Origin: J054 sp965223095
Lineage (GTDB): Bacteria; Pseudomonadota; Gammaproteobacteria; Steroidobacterales; GCA-2729495
NCBI GenBank assembly: GCA_965223095.1
Contig: OZ244979.1
Coordinates: 3,224,001-3,288,000 of the forward strand
DNA: 64,000 bases
Direction: 5' to 3'
Each line of letters opens with the position of its first letter. The stretch's first letter is position 1. The position numbers and the translations under genes are program-made. The notes under the pieces were generated by a model. The model was not told where the DNA came from, searched no databases, and worked only from the letters and a program-made list of their open reading frames with translations. Of the stretch, positions 16,470 to 25,470 are shown in pieces.

Positions 16470-17564
16470 GTGAAAACGAATTCAGGAGACCAAAGCGTCT
16501 TGACCGCAGGTACCCAAATTGAAACTACACTACTAGCGAAGGCTGAATCTTTGTCGAAGCGCGGCCGTCTCAAGCAGGCAGCACAAACTTTTCAGCAACT
16601 GCTAGACCGGAACCCTAAGCATGTCGATGCGCTAACTGGCCTCGGCGCAATTGCGCTCAAAAACGGCAAACGAGACCATGCATACAAATTTTTATCGCGG
16701 GCCTTAAGCCTTGCGCCAACTTCAAGTACGGTGCACCTATCAATCGGTGACTTTTACTCCGCAATTCAGGATCGAGAAAGCGCCGCACAACATTACCAGC
16801 AAGCAGTACAACTCGATCCGACCGATTCCACCGCCCGCCTGCGAATGCAGGCGGCACGAAACTTAGTCGGCGCCGCACAAGATCCTGATTACGGGCGCGG
16901 TACTGAGACACCGTGGCAAGCTGATGATTGGATCTGGGAAGAACGAAGCCATCAAGCATGCTTGTTCGTCTTATTCGCCGGTTTGGGCATCGACTTCAGT
17001 CCGCCCACATTTATTTTTCATAACTTCTTAAAGGCCTATCCCAAAATTGACAAGCTTTTTGTTCGGGACCTTGGTAAGCGTTGGTACCTTAATGGGCTCG
17101 GTAGTCTTGCTAGCAATGTCGACGAAACGGCTGAGCTCATCAGGAAAAAATCTGCAAGTTATGAACGGACGGTTTTTGTGGGTAGTTCCGCGGGAGGAAT
17201 GGCGGCTATTTTGTACGGCGAGCTAACCGGAGCCGACAAAATACTTGCTTTCGCGCCGCAAACGGTCCTGACACAGGCTAAAGAAAAAGAAATCGGCGAC
17301 CACCGCTGGCCCCGCCTGATGGAACAATTGCGCACCAGCACTAGCTCACCGAGGTTCCTTGATTTGCAGTGTATGGACCCCTACACGAGTACGATCGATA
17401 TTCATTACGCTGCGAGCTGCAAGGTCGACCAAAAACATGCCGAGCGTGTCACTGGCAATCGAGTAGCTCATATCCCCCACGAAAATGCACAAGGCCACAT
17501 GATTGCGTTGCACCTGAGAGACAATGGTAGCTTGAGAAACATTATCGAAGCGGAATTCACTTAG
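16470..17564 (+). CDS. TPR protein with alpha/beta-hydrolase-like domain
   Basis: A 364-residue protein from GTG 16470. Residues ~20-130 are three TPR units ending in DPTDSTARLRM. The rest looks like an alpha/beta hydrolase: VFVGSSAGGMAA with Ser240 as the candidate nucleophile, followed by ADKILAFAPQ, an Asp region near DPYTSTIDIHY, and a late His in HENAQGHMIALH. The substrate could be an ester or a polysaccharide-linked group. It lies 265 bases upstream of the carbamoyltransferase on the same strand. The hydrolase call rests on the GxSxGG element and the fold pattern. Confidence 0.65.
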   Translation: MKTNSGDQSVLTAGTQIETTLLAKAESLSKRGRLKQAAQTFQQLLDRNPKHVDALTGLGAIALKNGKRDHAYKFLSRALSLAPTSSTVHLSIGDFYSAIQDRESAAQHYQQAVQLDPTDSTARLRMQAARNLVGAAQDPDYGRGTETPWQADDWIWEERSHQACLFVLFAGLGIDFSPPTFIFHNFLKAYPKIDKLFVRDLGKRWYLNGLGSLASNVDETAELIRKKSASYERTVFVGSSAGGMAAILYGELTGADKILAFAPQTVLTQAKEKEIGDHRWPRLMEQLRTSTSSPRFLDLQCMDPYTSTIDIHYAASCKVDQKHAERVTGNRVAHIPHENAQGHMIALHLRDNGSLRNIIEAEFT

Positions 17565-17829
17565 CTGTAAGACAAGCAGGTAGCGCACTTACGCTAGCTC
17601 AGCTAGTCCTTAAAAGATAAATTCACCGAATCTTGCGGCGGCCAGCTTCTTGCTGACCGGCAAAACTATATACTTCAACAAGCTTGCTTAGTTCTTTAAA
17701 ATTGTACGGCCAAATCGCACTTATAGAATATTTTTCTTGCCTATCATTCGAATAGCCACTCGCAAACCACCACACCTCTATGTCAAGTCAAAATCGATTC
17801 TTCACAAAACATCCTGTATATAGAATGCC

Positions 17830-19845
17830 ATGAGTAGCTACGTACTTGGAACGCACACCTCACACGATGGGTCAGCCTGCCTGCTTAAAGACGGCAAAGT
17901 GCTTGTGGCCATCGAAAAGGAGCGGATCACCCGAGAAAAACATGCCGGCGGCCCCGACGATAGCGCTGCAGTCAATTATTGCCTTGAAGCGGCGGGCATT
18001 GGCATAGAAGACGTCGAACTGGTTGTTCAGAACGACAATTTTCATAATTTCGAAAACCCGCTCGTTCCCGATCGATTATCCAATGCTCGCCGTATTGAGA
18101 CCATTTCGCATCATCTCGCGCACGCCTATAGTGCGATCGGAACTTCCCCCTTTCAAGAATCCAATATTTTGGTCATCGATGGCTGCGGCAGCCCATACAC
18201 TCGCTGCGGCGATCTTGGAGCCAGCGCCACTATCCCGAATTTGCCGCCTGAAGACTATGGCCACTTGGTGTGTGAGAAAGACAGCTTCTACCACTATCGC
18301 GGGGGTGAGCTTGCTACCTTGTATAAGGATTTTTCCGTACTCCAAGATTTCGGTCAGCCACGGATAGCCCCGCAAACGACCATGCATTCGATCGGAGGTG
18401 GGTACCTTGGCGTCAGCACCTACGTATTCCGCGGTCTAGATGACCCTGGAAAGTTGATGGGCCTAGCACCTTATGGTCGCGACGGCGTAATTACGGATCA
18501 ACTTTTCGAATTACGAGATGGTCGAGTATTTGTCAATTATGAGTGGATGAAAAAATTTGACCGGCCCGCTCGTAGCTATGAGGAATTTAAGCAGGACTTC
18601 CAATACTACGCCGATATCGCCTACTGGGCGCAACGCGAGATAGAACGCGCCCTCATCTATATTATTCGACATCGCTACGAACTTAAGCCCTGCCCTAATC
18701 TCAGCTACGCCGGTGGTGTTGCCCTCAATGCCGTTGCCAACCGACGCATACTAACCGACACACAGTATGAGAATGTATATTTTCAACCGGCCGCTGCTGA
18801 CAATGGCCTGGCGGTCGGTTGCGCTTACTACGGCTGGTTAGCCTTACTCGGCCGTGAACGAGTGGAACATTCTGGGAATCCCTATTTCGGCAAAGCTTAC
18901 GGTCGTGAAAGAATTCTCGAAGACCTGAATAGACACAAGGAATCGATTAGCTACGCAGAGCATGAAGATGTGGTTGATGTTGCGGCCGCAGCGCTATCTG
19001 CCGGCAAAGTCGTGGCGTGGTTCCAGGGCGGCAGTGAATTCGGGCCACGCGCGCTGGGGCATCGGAGCATTTTAGCGCTGCCGAATCGCGCTGAAGTGCG
19101 CGATTTCATCAATGCAAAAATTAAATTCCGGGAAGATTTTCGGCCTTTCGCGCCGTCAGTGCCATTTGAAGACGCACCAAAATACTTTACGCAAGACTAT
19201 CCAAGCCCTTACATGATCCTGGTAGCCAATACCAAACCAGAATGGCGCGACAAAATACCTGCCGTGGTCCATGCCGATTACAGTGCCCGCGTGCAAACCG
19301 TACATCCGGCCCTTAGCCCTCGTTACTATGATCTGCATCGGCGCGTTGAAAAATTTTCTGGCGAGTCTGTATTGCTTAATACCAGCCTAAATCGACGGGG
19401 AATGCCCATTGTTGAGACTCCAGAGGAGGCAATTACGCTATTTCTTGAAACAGCACTGGACTTGCTGATCATTGGTAACTTCTTAGTTAAAAAGAATCAA
19501 GAAAAAGCGATAAAATCAGAAATGGATGAGACCACTATGGTGAACCTCATCATGCAACGGCTACATGATCCCGCGGCGGCTATTTTTAGTCACTCGGTGG
19601 CAATTCAATTGACCGAACTCGAAGAAGAGTTATGTATTGATTTTAGAAACCAGTCGCTAAGTGCCGAGGCGATACCGAACCCAGACTTCACCCTGCGCTG
19701 CCCGGCCAAGCTATTCGCCCGCCTCGCTGGCGGTGAAATCGCGCTCGATGATGCGATAACCCAAGGACTGATAGAAACCCCCGGACTAAAAAAACAAGAA
19801 TATGATCGCTTCGTCTCTAGCATGAAAGTATTGCTACATCGCTAA
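17830..19845 (+). CDS. carbamoyltransferase (NodU/CmcH type) with C-terminal SCP2-like domain
   Basis: A 671-residue protein. The N-terminal Kae1-like part has HTSHDGSAC (9-17), EKERITREKH, and the metal-binding TISHHLAHAY (His94, His95, His98). The conserved SYAGGVALNAVANR, FGPRALGHRS and LNTSLNRRG (about 515-523) follow. It would transfer carbamoyl from carbamoyl phosphate through ATP to a hydroxyl group, as in antibiotic and Nod-factor tailoring. Beyond the normal end, residues ~570-671 form an extra domain whose NPDFTLRCPAKLFARLAGG pattern resembles SCP2-like lipid-binding domains. The next gene begins 9 bases after the stop, so they are co-transcribed. Confidence 0.92.
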   Translation: MSSYVLGTHTSHDGSACLLKDGKVLVAIEKERITREKHAGGPDDSAAVNYCLEAAGIGIEDVELVVQNDNFHNFENPLVPDRLSNARRIETISHHLAHAYSAIGTSPFQESNILVIDGCGSPYTRCGDLGASATIPNLPPEDYGHLVCEKDSFYHYRGGELATLYKDFSVLQDFGQPRIAPQTTMHSIGGGYLGVSTYVFRGLDDPGKLMGLAPYGRDGVITDQLFELRDGRVFVNYEWMKKFDRPARSYEEFKQDFQYYADIAYWAQREIERALIYIIRHRYELKPCPNLSYAGGVALNAVANRRILTDTQYENVYFQPAAADNGLAVGCAYYGWLALLGRERVEHSGNPYFGKAYGRERILEDLNRHKESISYAEHEDVVDVAAAALSAGKVVAWFQGGSEFGPRALGHRSILALPNRAEVRDFINAKIKFREDFRPFAPSVPFEDAPKYFTQDYPSPYMILVANTKPEWRDKIPAVVHADYSARVQTVHPALSPRYYDLHRRVEKFSGESVLLNTSLNRRGMPIVETPEEAITLFLETALDLLIIGNFLVKKNQEKAIKSEMDETTMVNLIMQRLHDPAAAIFSHSVAIQLTELEEELCIDFRNQSLSAEAIPNPDFTLRCPAKLFARLAGGEIALDDAITQGLIETPGLKKQEYDRFVSSMKVLLHR

Positions 19846-19853
19846 GAATCCAG

Positions 19854-20381
19854 TTGCCTACCTTGAACGCAGCCCCTAGAAAACGGCCGGCCTATTGGCG
19901 GCAAGAACGCGATGAAATACTTAATCGGCTTAGAGACGCCGTCAATGCCGAGTTCGGCTATCTGTCGGGATGGCCTAGAATTAATTTAGGGCCCTGCGGG
20001 CCATTCGCAAAACAATTTAGGCAGCGCTGGAACGAGCAACTGAGACGACCGGCAAAAATTGCATTCATCATGAAGGCAGATGACAGCGAGTGTTTGCACG
20101 TACTGGTTAAACTACCGAATGGCGACTTCTTTGATGGTGGCTTTGGCGTAATAGATGAAAAGGATATCAATCGTAACTATTCCGATGAAGCGATAAAAAT
20201 TCGGGTCATGGAAGGCTATGATGAGCAACGCCTTGAAATGATGTCTTACGGCTTTAACAGACCCTACCCTAACTGCTCTAACTATTCCGCCACGCTAGTT
20301 GATGAATTGATCGTAAAAGCGATCAGACAGCTTTATGAGCTAAGGCAAAGCTATACGAATTTGCCGGCTAAGCCAAACTAG
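19854..20381 (+). CDS. small protein with papain-like Cys/His pattern, function unknown
   Basis: A 175-residue protein starting at TTG 19854, 9 bases behind the carbamoyltransferase. No family is certain. The order LGPCGPFAKQF (Cys48), then LHVLVKLPNGDFFDGG (His82 and Asp91/94), resembles the Cys-His-Asp layout of small papain- or transglutaminase-like hydrolases in which HVLV and a yD-G strand carry the catalytic residues. It could cleave or modify an amide in the cluster product. The coupling to the carbamoyltransferase is visible; the enzymatic role is inferred. Confidence 0.6.
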   Translation: MPTLNAAPRKRPAYWRQERDEILNRLRDAVNAEFGYLSGWPRINLGPCGPFAKQFRQRWNEQLRRPAKIAFIMKADDSECLHVLVKLPNGDFFDGGFGVIDEKDINRNYSDEAIKIRVMEGYDEQRLEMMSYGFNRPYPNCSNYSATLVDELIVKAIRQLYELRQSYTNLPAKPN

Positions 20382-20601
20382 CAACGCGTGTACCGATTGT
20401 CATAGTTTCCGGACTTATTCATATGTATCGCGAAAGTCAAATCAGGCAATAATTCCACAATTGCGAACGCCGCAAAAATGCAAGACGCAGTTCAAGCAAG
20501 CAAAATGGTGCTTTGTCAGATTAAAATAGGCCGCTGCTTTTCTGAATTTCCGCTAAACTTAGGCATGTTCGCTATTCAAGCTCGCCATATTTAGGGAAGA
20601 G

Positions 20602-21480
20602 TTGTTGAACGAGCACAATGACCCACTCTTTGAACTAATCGAGCCGCAGCGGCTGACGGCTATTGTGGATATTGGCGCAAACCCCATTGATGGCGAGCCC
20701 CCTTACAAAGAAATGCTCGACAATGAACTTTGCACCGTATTGGGGTTTGAACCGCAGGCATCTGCGCTAGAAAGACTGAATCGGGAAAAGGGGCAACACG
20801 AAGAGTATTTACCTTTTGCCATCGGCAATGGCGAGCAGCGGACGCTGCATATTTGCAAAGCGTCTGGGATGTCTAGCCTACTGCGCCCAGACGTCGAAAC
20901 GCTTGCCTTGTTCAACGAATTCGCAGAACTCGGGACAGTACTGGCAACCCAAGCACTTGAAACCCATAGATTAGATGATATCACTGAGATCGAGACAATA
21001 GATCTCTTGAAAATCGATGCGCAGGGATCGGAGTTGCCGGTATTTGAATATGGCCGTAAAAAACTCGCTGAAGCCGTTGCAATTCAAACGGAAATTTCTT
21101 TCGTACCGCTTTACGAACAACAACCCACGCTAGGCGAAATCGACCTCGAATTGCGATCACAGGGATTTATTCCCCATGCGTTTGCCGGCGTAAAAAGGTG
21201 GCCTATTTCACCCATGGTGATTAACAAAAATCCACGCCACCCATTAAGGCAACTGCTTGAAGCGGACCTGGTCTATGTTCGAGATTTTCGTCAGCCGGAT
21301 ACCTTCAGCGACGAACAACTCAAACACCTGGGGCTAATAGCTCACCATTGCTATAGATCCTTCGATTTAGCAATGCGCTGCCTGGTAATTCTGGAGCAAC
21401 GCGGCACAGTCAAACCAAATAGTCAACAAAACTATTTTTCGCTACTTAACCAGTATAATTTGACCGACAAAAATCGGTAG
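20602..21480 (+). CDS. FkbM-family methyltransferase
   Basis: A 292-residue class I methyltransferase starting at TTG 20602, with AGGGAAG seven or so bases upstream. IVDIGANPIDG (21-31) is the SAM loop, LGFEPQ follows at the second strand, and IDLLKIDAQGSELPVFE is the FkbM signature with the catalytic-site Asp-Gln-Gly. FkbM enzymes O-methylate sugars or polyketides. A C-terminal extension of about 70 residues is not typical. It is the last plus-strand gene of the cluster and converges on the oxygenase at 21740. Confidence 0.85.
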   Translation: MLNEHNDPLFELIEPQRLTAIVDIGANPIDGEPPYKEMLDNELCTVLGFEPQASALERLNREKGQHEEYLPFAIGNGEQRTLHICKASGMSSLLRPDVETLALFNEFAELGTVLATQALETHRLDDITEIETIDLLKIDAQGSELPVFEYGRKKLAEAVAIQTEISFVPLYEQQPTLGEIDLELRSQGFIPHAFAGVKRWPISPMVINKNPRHPLRQLLEADLVYVRDFRQPDTFSDEQLKHLGLIAHHCYRSFDLAMRCLVILEQRGTVKPNSQQNYFSLLNQYNLTDKNR

Positions 21481-21739
21481 TAACTCGCAACACTAATCTT
21501 ACTGGCAGCAACCAAAACCAAGATCCGGCGGATCGGCTGACTACAATAACAAGCCCAGCGCTACGACAAGGTCGAGCTGATCTTATCCCGCACTCTGAGC
21601 GTTACGACCAGAAGATGCAAACCCCAAATTTACCCCACTCAAACGCGCGGAGAAGAGCTCTGGTCACGTGAGATTAAAGAAGCTCCCGTGACTAGGGAAT
21701 TTATTACAAGCACACTCACTACTCTTCAGGACTGATTTA

Positions 21740-22513
21740 TCAGTCTTCTGCTTTAGCATGCAACAATCCAGTTTCTGCATTGGCAGCAGCTGGTCGGCGC
21801 ATCAGCCAGCCATAGAGGCTAAATCGGGACGCTTCAGCCTGCGGAGACACGGCACGCACATAGTGCCTGCGAGGCACCCTGAATAAAGCCAGACAGTTGA
21901 AGTTTGGCTCACCGCGGCGGATGTCGCGGCCCCAGTTATCACAAAACACCAACTCGCCGCCTGACGCTGAGCTCCAATGCCTGGTTAAACCTAAGACATG
22001 CGCTACGAGTTTTGGGCTGCCGTCGCCAACTGCGGTGTCTGTATGCGCAGCGAGAAAATGACCCGCCCGATACCGGCTCGCATCGGCACTGATCCAAACA
22101 TCGGTGTCTATGCCGGTGATCCGCTGCATTAACCCGACATATTCACTGGAGTTGATACCCTCAAAATAAGTTATCAATTCATCAGGACAATCACCACTGC
22201 GTATTTTCTCAAGAATTAGATAACGTTCATAAACGCCGAGCGCGCCGCGGGGCTGCATGTAGTTTGCTGGAGGGTCGGGAACCACCGAGCAACGCTCGGC
22301 AGACGACATCTTTTTTATCTCGGCGTTGCTGTAGTCCGAGGAGCTCCCAATAACATGTACAGACCATTCCTCAATGGCCGACAGCGCTGCCGCTAAGGTA
22401 TTTGCGACATCGTCGCGCAGGAATTCTTTGATAAATACATAGCCATTTTTACGATAAGATTCAATGAGTTCCGCCTCATCAATCTCAGGATTCACGAACA
22501 TTCTTGCACCCAA
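21740..22513 (-). CDS. 2-oxoglutarate/Fe(II) oxygenase (prolyl-hydroxylase-like)
   Basis: 257 residues from TTG 22513, which has AAGG five bases upstream; an ATG at 22501 would give 253. The iron ligands are His157-x-Asp159 (LAAHTDT) and His217 (PRRHYVRAV), and Arg230 (SRFSLYGW) would hold 2-oxoglutarate. SGGELVFCDNWG precedes the distal His as in other prolyl-hydroxylase-like enzymes. It is the fourth dioxygenase domain of the cluster and marks its right edge. The gene is convergent with the FkbM methyltransferase across a 259-base gap. Confidence 0.83.
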   Translation of the reverse strand: MGARMFVNPEIDEAELIESYRKNGYVFIKEFLRDDVANTLAAALSAIEEWSVHVIGSSSDYSNAEIKKMSSAERCSVVPDPPANYMQPRGALGVYERYLILEKIRSGDCPDELITYFEGINSSEYVGLMQRITGIDTDVWISADASRYRAGHFLAAHTDTAVGDGSPKLVAHVLGLTRHWSSASGGELVFCDNWGRDIRRGEPNFNCLALFRVPRRHYVRAVSPQAEASRFSLYGWLMRRPAAANAETGLLHAKAED

Positions 22514-22968
22514 TTTGCCTTAGGCAGGCACGCCGCCCATAGGCCGCTCAATTTCATGAATTTTCTGCCGGTACCGCCCACGTCTGTCATCAAGAACCTA
22601 TCAGCTATGATCGATTTGCGCTGCTTACACTCGGGTATTTTAACATTCAGCAGTAGTGCGCGATTCTCCAGGCCTAAGGGACAACTGATATTGGCGAAGC
22701 AAATACCCTCCAGCAACAGAAATCTCCGGCTACTAGCACGGCTGGCGCCCCTATTCGCCCAAATTAAGCCCAGGAGGGCTATCGATACTTATACCGCTAC
22801 ACCAGATTGATAGTGCCATGCCCTGCTCTTTTGGAGCCTCGTTGTTTTTGTTTTGATAAGAACTCATGCGCTATGCCAACACGCCGCAGCGTCGAGGAAC
22901 TAGTTGCTCAAGTGTTTCAATCAAGGTATTCCAAATGCAGGGCCTAATCTATAAGAAAAAATGATTCA
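22514..22968. other. intergenic stretch without recognised gene
   Basis: About 455 bases between a minus-strand and a plus-strand gene. Short frames on both strands show no domains. It likely contains divergent promoters and marks the boundary of the tailoring cluster. Confidence 0.45.
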
Positions 22969-23010
22969 TTGACCACGTCCGACTCTCCCATTCTCATATA
23001 TAGTCGAGTC

Positions 23011-23481
23011 ATGCCACTATCCGAACTAAGCAACCACGACAAACTCTCCGCGTTGGCCTGGATGCTAGGTGGCGTCCTAATTGCATCCTGGCTTTATGGA
23101 AGCTGGCATGCGCTTGACAGCCACAGCGCACCTAAAGCCCTGCTTGGCTTGCTCATACCGCCCTATGGCCTATACCTAGCAAGCGAAGCAAAATTCGGGC
23201 ATCCGCCACCGGAGCGCATTGACTTAGCCACCCCAACGGGCCAAATCAAGGCCATCGCGGTCTGGAACAACCAATGTCTGCGCAAGCAAGAACGGCGTCA
23301 GCGCTATGGCCTAAGCACAAATCAATATCGAGAATTTTGTCGGTGCGCGGCTAACTCAAGCATGCAGATATACCTGCGCACTAACGCCAAAGGTATCAGC
23401 CCCCAATCACCGCAGTTCAAAAAACAAACAATCCGCGGAATAAGAAGCTGTCTGTCTACAGCCCAGTACCTGCCCGATTGA
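23011..23481 (+). CDS. small membrane protein of unknown function
   Basis: 156 residues from ATG 23011; a TTG at 22969 would add 14. Two hydrophobic helices (LAWMLGGVLIASWLYG and ALLGLLIPPYGLYLAS) are followed by a basic soluble tail of about 90 residues with CRC near the middle. I do not recognise it. It stands alone on the plus strand, so it has no operon context. Confidence 0.45.
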   Translation: MPLSELSNHDKLSALAWMLGGVLIASWLYGSWHALDSHSAPKALLGLLIPPYGLYLASEAKFGHPPPERIDLATPTGQIKAIAVWNNQCLRKQERRQRYGLSTNQYREFCRCAANSSMQIYLRTNAKGISPQSPQFKKQTIRGIRSCLSTAQYLPD

Positions 23482-23819
23482 TAACGAACTGAGCAAACAG
23501 TGCCGGCGACTGGCGCCAGACCACCCGTTAACAATTGAACCCTGGAAGACCAGGATCGAGTATTTGCGGGCCGGGTAATCTATACGCGCTTTCGTGACGA
23601 TCTAGCACTCTATAAGTGGCTGCTCTCTTAGCTGCTAGCCAATTTTCACATATACTACCTATCCGCCCGCGCGTATTTCGCCTGCCTTGCGATGACCTTG
23701 AGTGGGCTGGCTAAGCAGGCGGATATCCGGCCATCATTCCTGTTCGTGCGAAAATGAAGAGTATTGCAGTTTGCCTATAAAAGCTTTCGGGGCTCCAAGG
23801 CGTCTAAAGCCAAGGCCAA
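23482..23819. other. intergenic stretch without recognised gene
   Basis: About 340 bases between convergent genes. Nothing is recognised apart from the terminator at its right end (23820-23861). Confidence 0.45.
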
Positions 23820-23861
23820 CAAAAAAGGCGGCACGGGTAAGCGCGCTTTACCCCGGCCGCC
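23820..23861 (-). terminator. rho-independent terminator of the Rieske oxygenase gene
   Basis: A long stem, GGCGGC (23827-23832) and GGGTAA (23835-23840) pairing with TTACCC and GCCGCC (up to 23861), around a 6-base loop. On the minus strand it is followed by six T residues (23826-23821). It lies 25 bases after the stop at 23886. Confidence 0.85.
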
Positions 23862-23885
23862 CTAGTCTAGATGCGCAAGACGCGC

Positions 23886-25091
23886 CTAACCGGCCTGATC
23901 TAACCGCTTACGTTCAGCTCTGTCCTTGATTAGCGGAATGGACTCCAGCACCCAATTGCTAGTGGTGCGCCGTGACGGCGACGGAATGGCGTAGGCCCTG
24001 TCCTTACCATGCCGGGCGTTGAACTGATCAATGTCGATACGCCAACCTTTGTCATCAAACTTCTCAAGCCACTTCCGATAGGCGGCGACCGCGTTGTCAG
24101 ACGGTGTCAAAACTTCTTTCGTCAAACTGAGCGGCGTGCGCACAGGATTCATGGTGGCCATGATCTGGATGTCCTGACCGGCAATCACCTTGTTCCGCGC
24201 ATGGATTGGACCATTGTGCTTTGGATCCAGCAAGAAATTCCGCATATTTAGGAAGAAAATTTTCGTGTTGTTGTCATCTACCGGTGCTTCGAAAAAATAC
24301 TGCCGAAACATCTTACCTTCAGAAATATTGATATACGTCGGCATGATATTCGGGCCATAGGTGCCACCACCCACATAGGCCTGGCTTTCTTCAGTCCGCG
24401 TATCACCCCAGGGGGTGTCGGAATCGGGTGCCGTAGCATCACCCTTTTGCGGTAGTGGCGGCGTATCGAACAGGTGCATGAACCAAAAACCCCAACCCTG
24501 GCGATGATCTTCGGTTTCATAGTCACGTACGCGGTAATTCTCACGGTCGATGGCCGAGTGACCATGCGTCGGGTGCACGAATTCGTTATGTGCCGGATCA
24601 ATGCCGTTCTCGATGGAACGTTCGTAGTAGTAAGGGACCTCTAGTACCAATACTTCGTTGGCGACCCAGCCCTCCTGGCCATACTCTTCAACGTTCAACA
24701 ACGGCACTCGCGTTTCTTCCGGTTCATCACCGAGGAAGGCAAATACGATGCCATACTTTTCCTCAACCGGGTAAGAATCAACCTTGGCCCGCGCCGGCGT
24801 CTTGGTCCCATAACCAACCGAAGGAATATTCACGCACTCGCCATCTCGGTTGAACTCCCAACCGTGATACGGGCAAACGATACAACCGTTGATGACCCGC
24901 TGCGTGTTGCCTTGAGACCAAGCGCCACCAAGGGACGCACCACGGTGGGTACAGGTATCACTCAAAACAACGGCATCACCATTTTCATCTCGAAATGCGA
25001 CGAGATCTACGCCCAGCACTCGGACTTTTTCTGGCTGATCGTAACCCAGGTCTTCGCTGCGCACGATCGGGTACCAAAAATTGATATACAT
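23886..25091 (-). CDS. Rieske [2Fe-2S] non-heme iron oxygenase, oxygenase component
   Basis: A 401-residue ring-hydroxylating or demethylating oxygenase. The Rieske ligands are Cys47/His49 (DTCTHRG) and Cys73/His76 (VCPYHGW). The mononuclear iron site shows Asp165 and His168 with His173 (IDPAHNEFVHPTH). The start at ATG 25091 is well marked by AAAGGGAG. It resembles the vanillate/carbazole/PAO-like single-component oxygenases and needs a separate reductase, which I do not see. It lies downstream of the Mo-enzyme pair on the same strand (gap 379 bases). The second Rieske gene (48958) shares the PVEEKYG and FLGD segments with it. Confidence 0.92.
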   Translation of the reverse strand: MYINFWYPIVRSEDLGYDQPEKVRVLGVDLVAFRDENGDAVVLSDTCTHRGASLGGAWSQGNTQRVINGCIVCPYHGWEFNRDGECVNIPSVGYGTKTPARAKVDSYPVEEKYGIVFAFLGDEPEETRVPLLNVEEYGQEGWVANEVLVLEVPYYYERSIENGIDPAHNEFVHPTHGHSAIDRENYRVRDYETEDHRQGWGFWFMHLFDTPPLPQKGDATAPDSDTPWGDTRTEESQAYVGGGTYGPNIMPTYINISEGKMFRQYFFEAPVDDNNTKIFFLNMRNFLLDPKHNGPIHARNKVIAGQDIQIMATMNPVRTPLSLTKEVLTPSDNAVAAYRKWLEKFDDKGWRIDIDQFNARHGKDRAYAIPSPSRRTTSNWVLESIPLIKDRAERKRLDQAG

Positions 25092-25470
25092 AGCACTCCC
25101 TTTTTCTTGTAGCGGCTACCGGCAATCTTAGGGAAAGCCATAGGCTTCACCGATTTCGAGTACCGAAATACCTGTTGTATGGGTGTGCAAAACAGCAGGC
25201 CGCCCCAGTGCTAGCCACGCTAGACGCCACCCAATTGTAGCGGCATCCTAGTTGCCGGCTGTCGGTGGCCCAAGTCGTACTTCTACCTATTTATTCTTCG
25301 CGAATACAAGTAGTACTCGACAGCGATGACTCTCGCCGCGCGGAAAAACTCGATGATCTTGCAGGTCATGACCGAGCGATGCGCCCGTCGACAATCCTGC
25401 GGAAACTTTTTTCGCAACCTTTGCTAACGAGCTATCCTGAGTGTTGTTGCTCAGGGGCTGCGCCCAACAT
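25092..25470. other. intergenic stretch without recognised gene
   Basis: About 380 bases between the Mo-enzyme beta gene and the Rieske gene, all minus strand. No gene or terminator is visible. The gap probably carries a separate promoter for the Rieske gene. Confidence 0.45.

Noticed and set aside
4772..22513. RiPP cluster with a precursor peptide
   Set aside because: I found no short leader-core gene, and none of the standard RiPP maturases (YcaO, lanthipeptide, radical SAM) are present.
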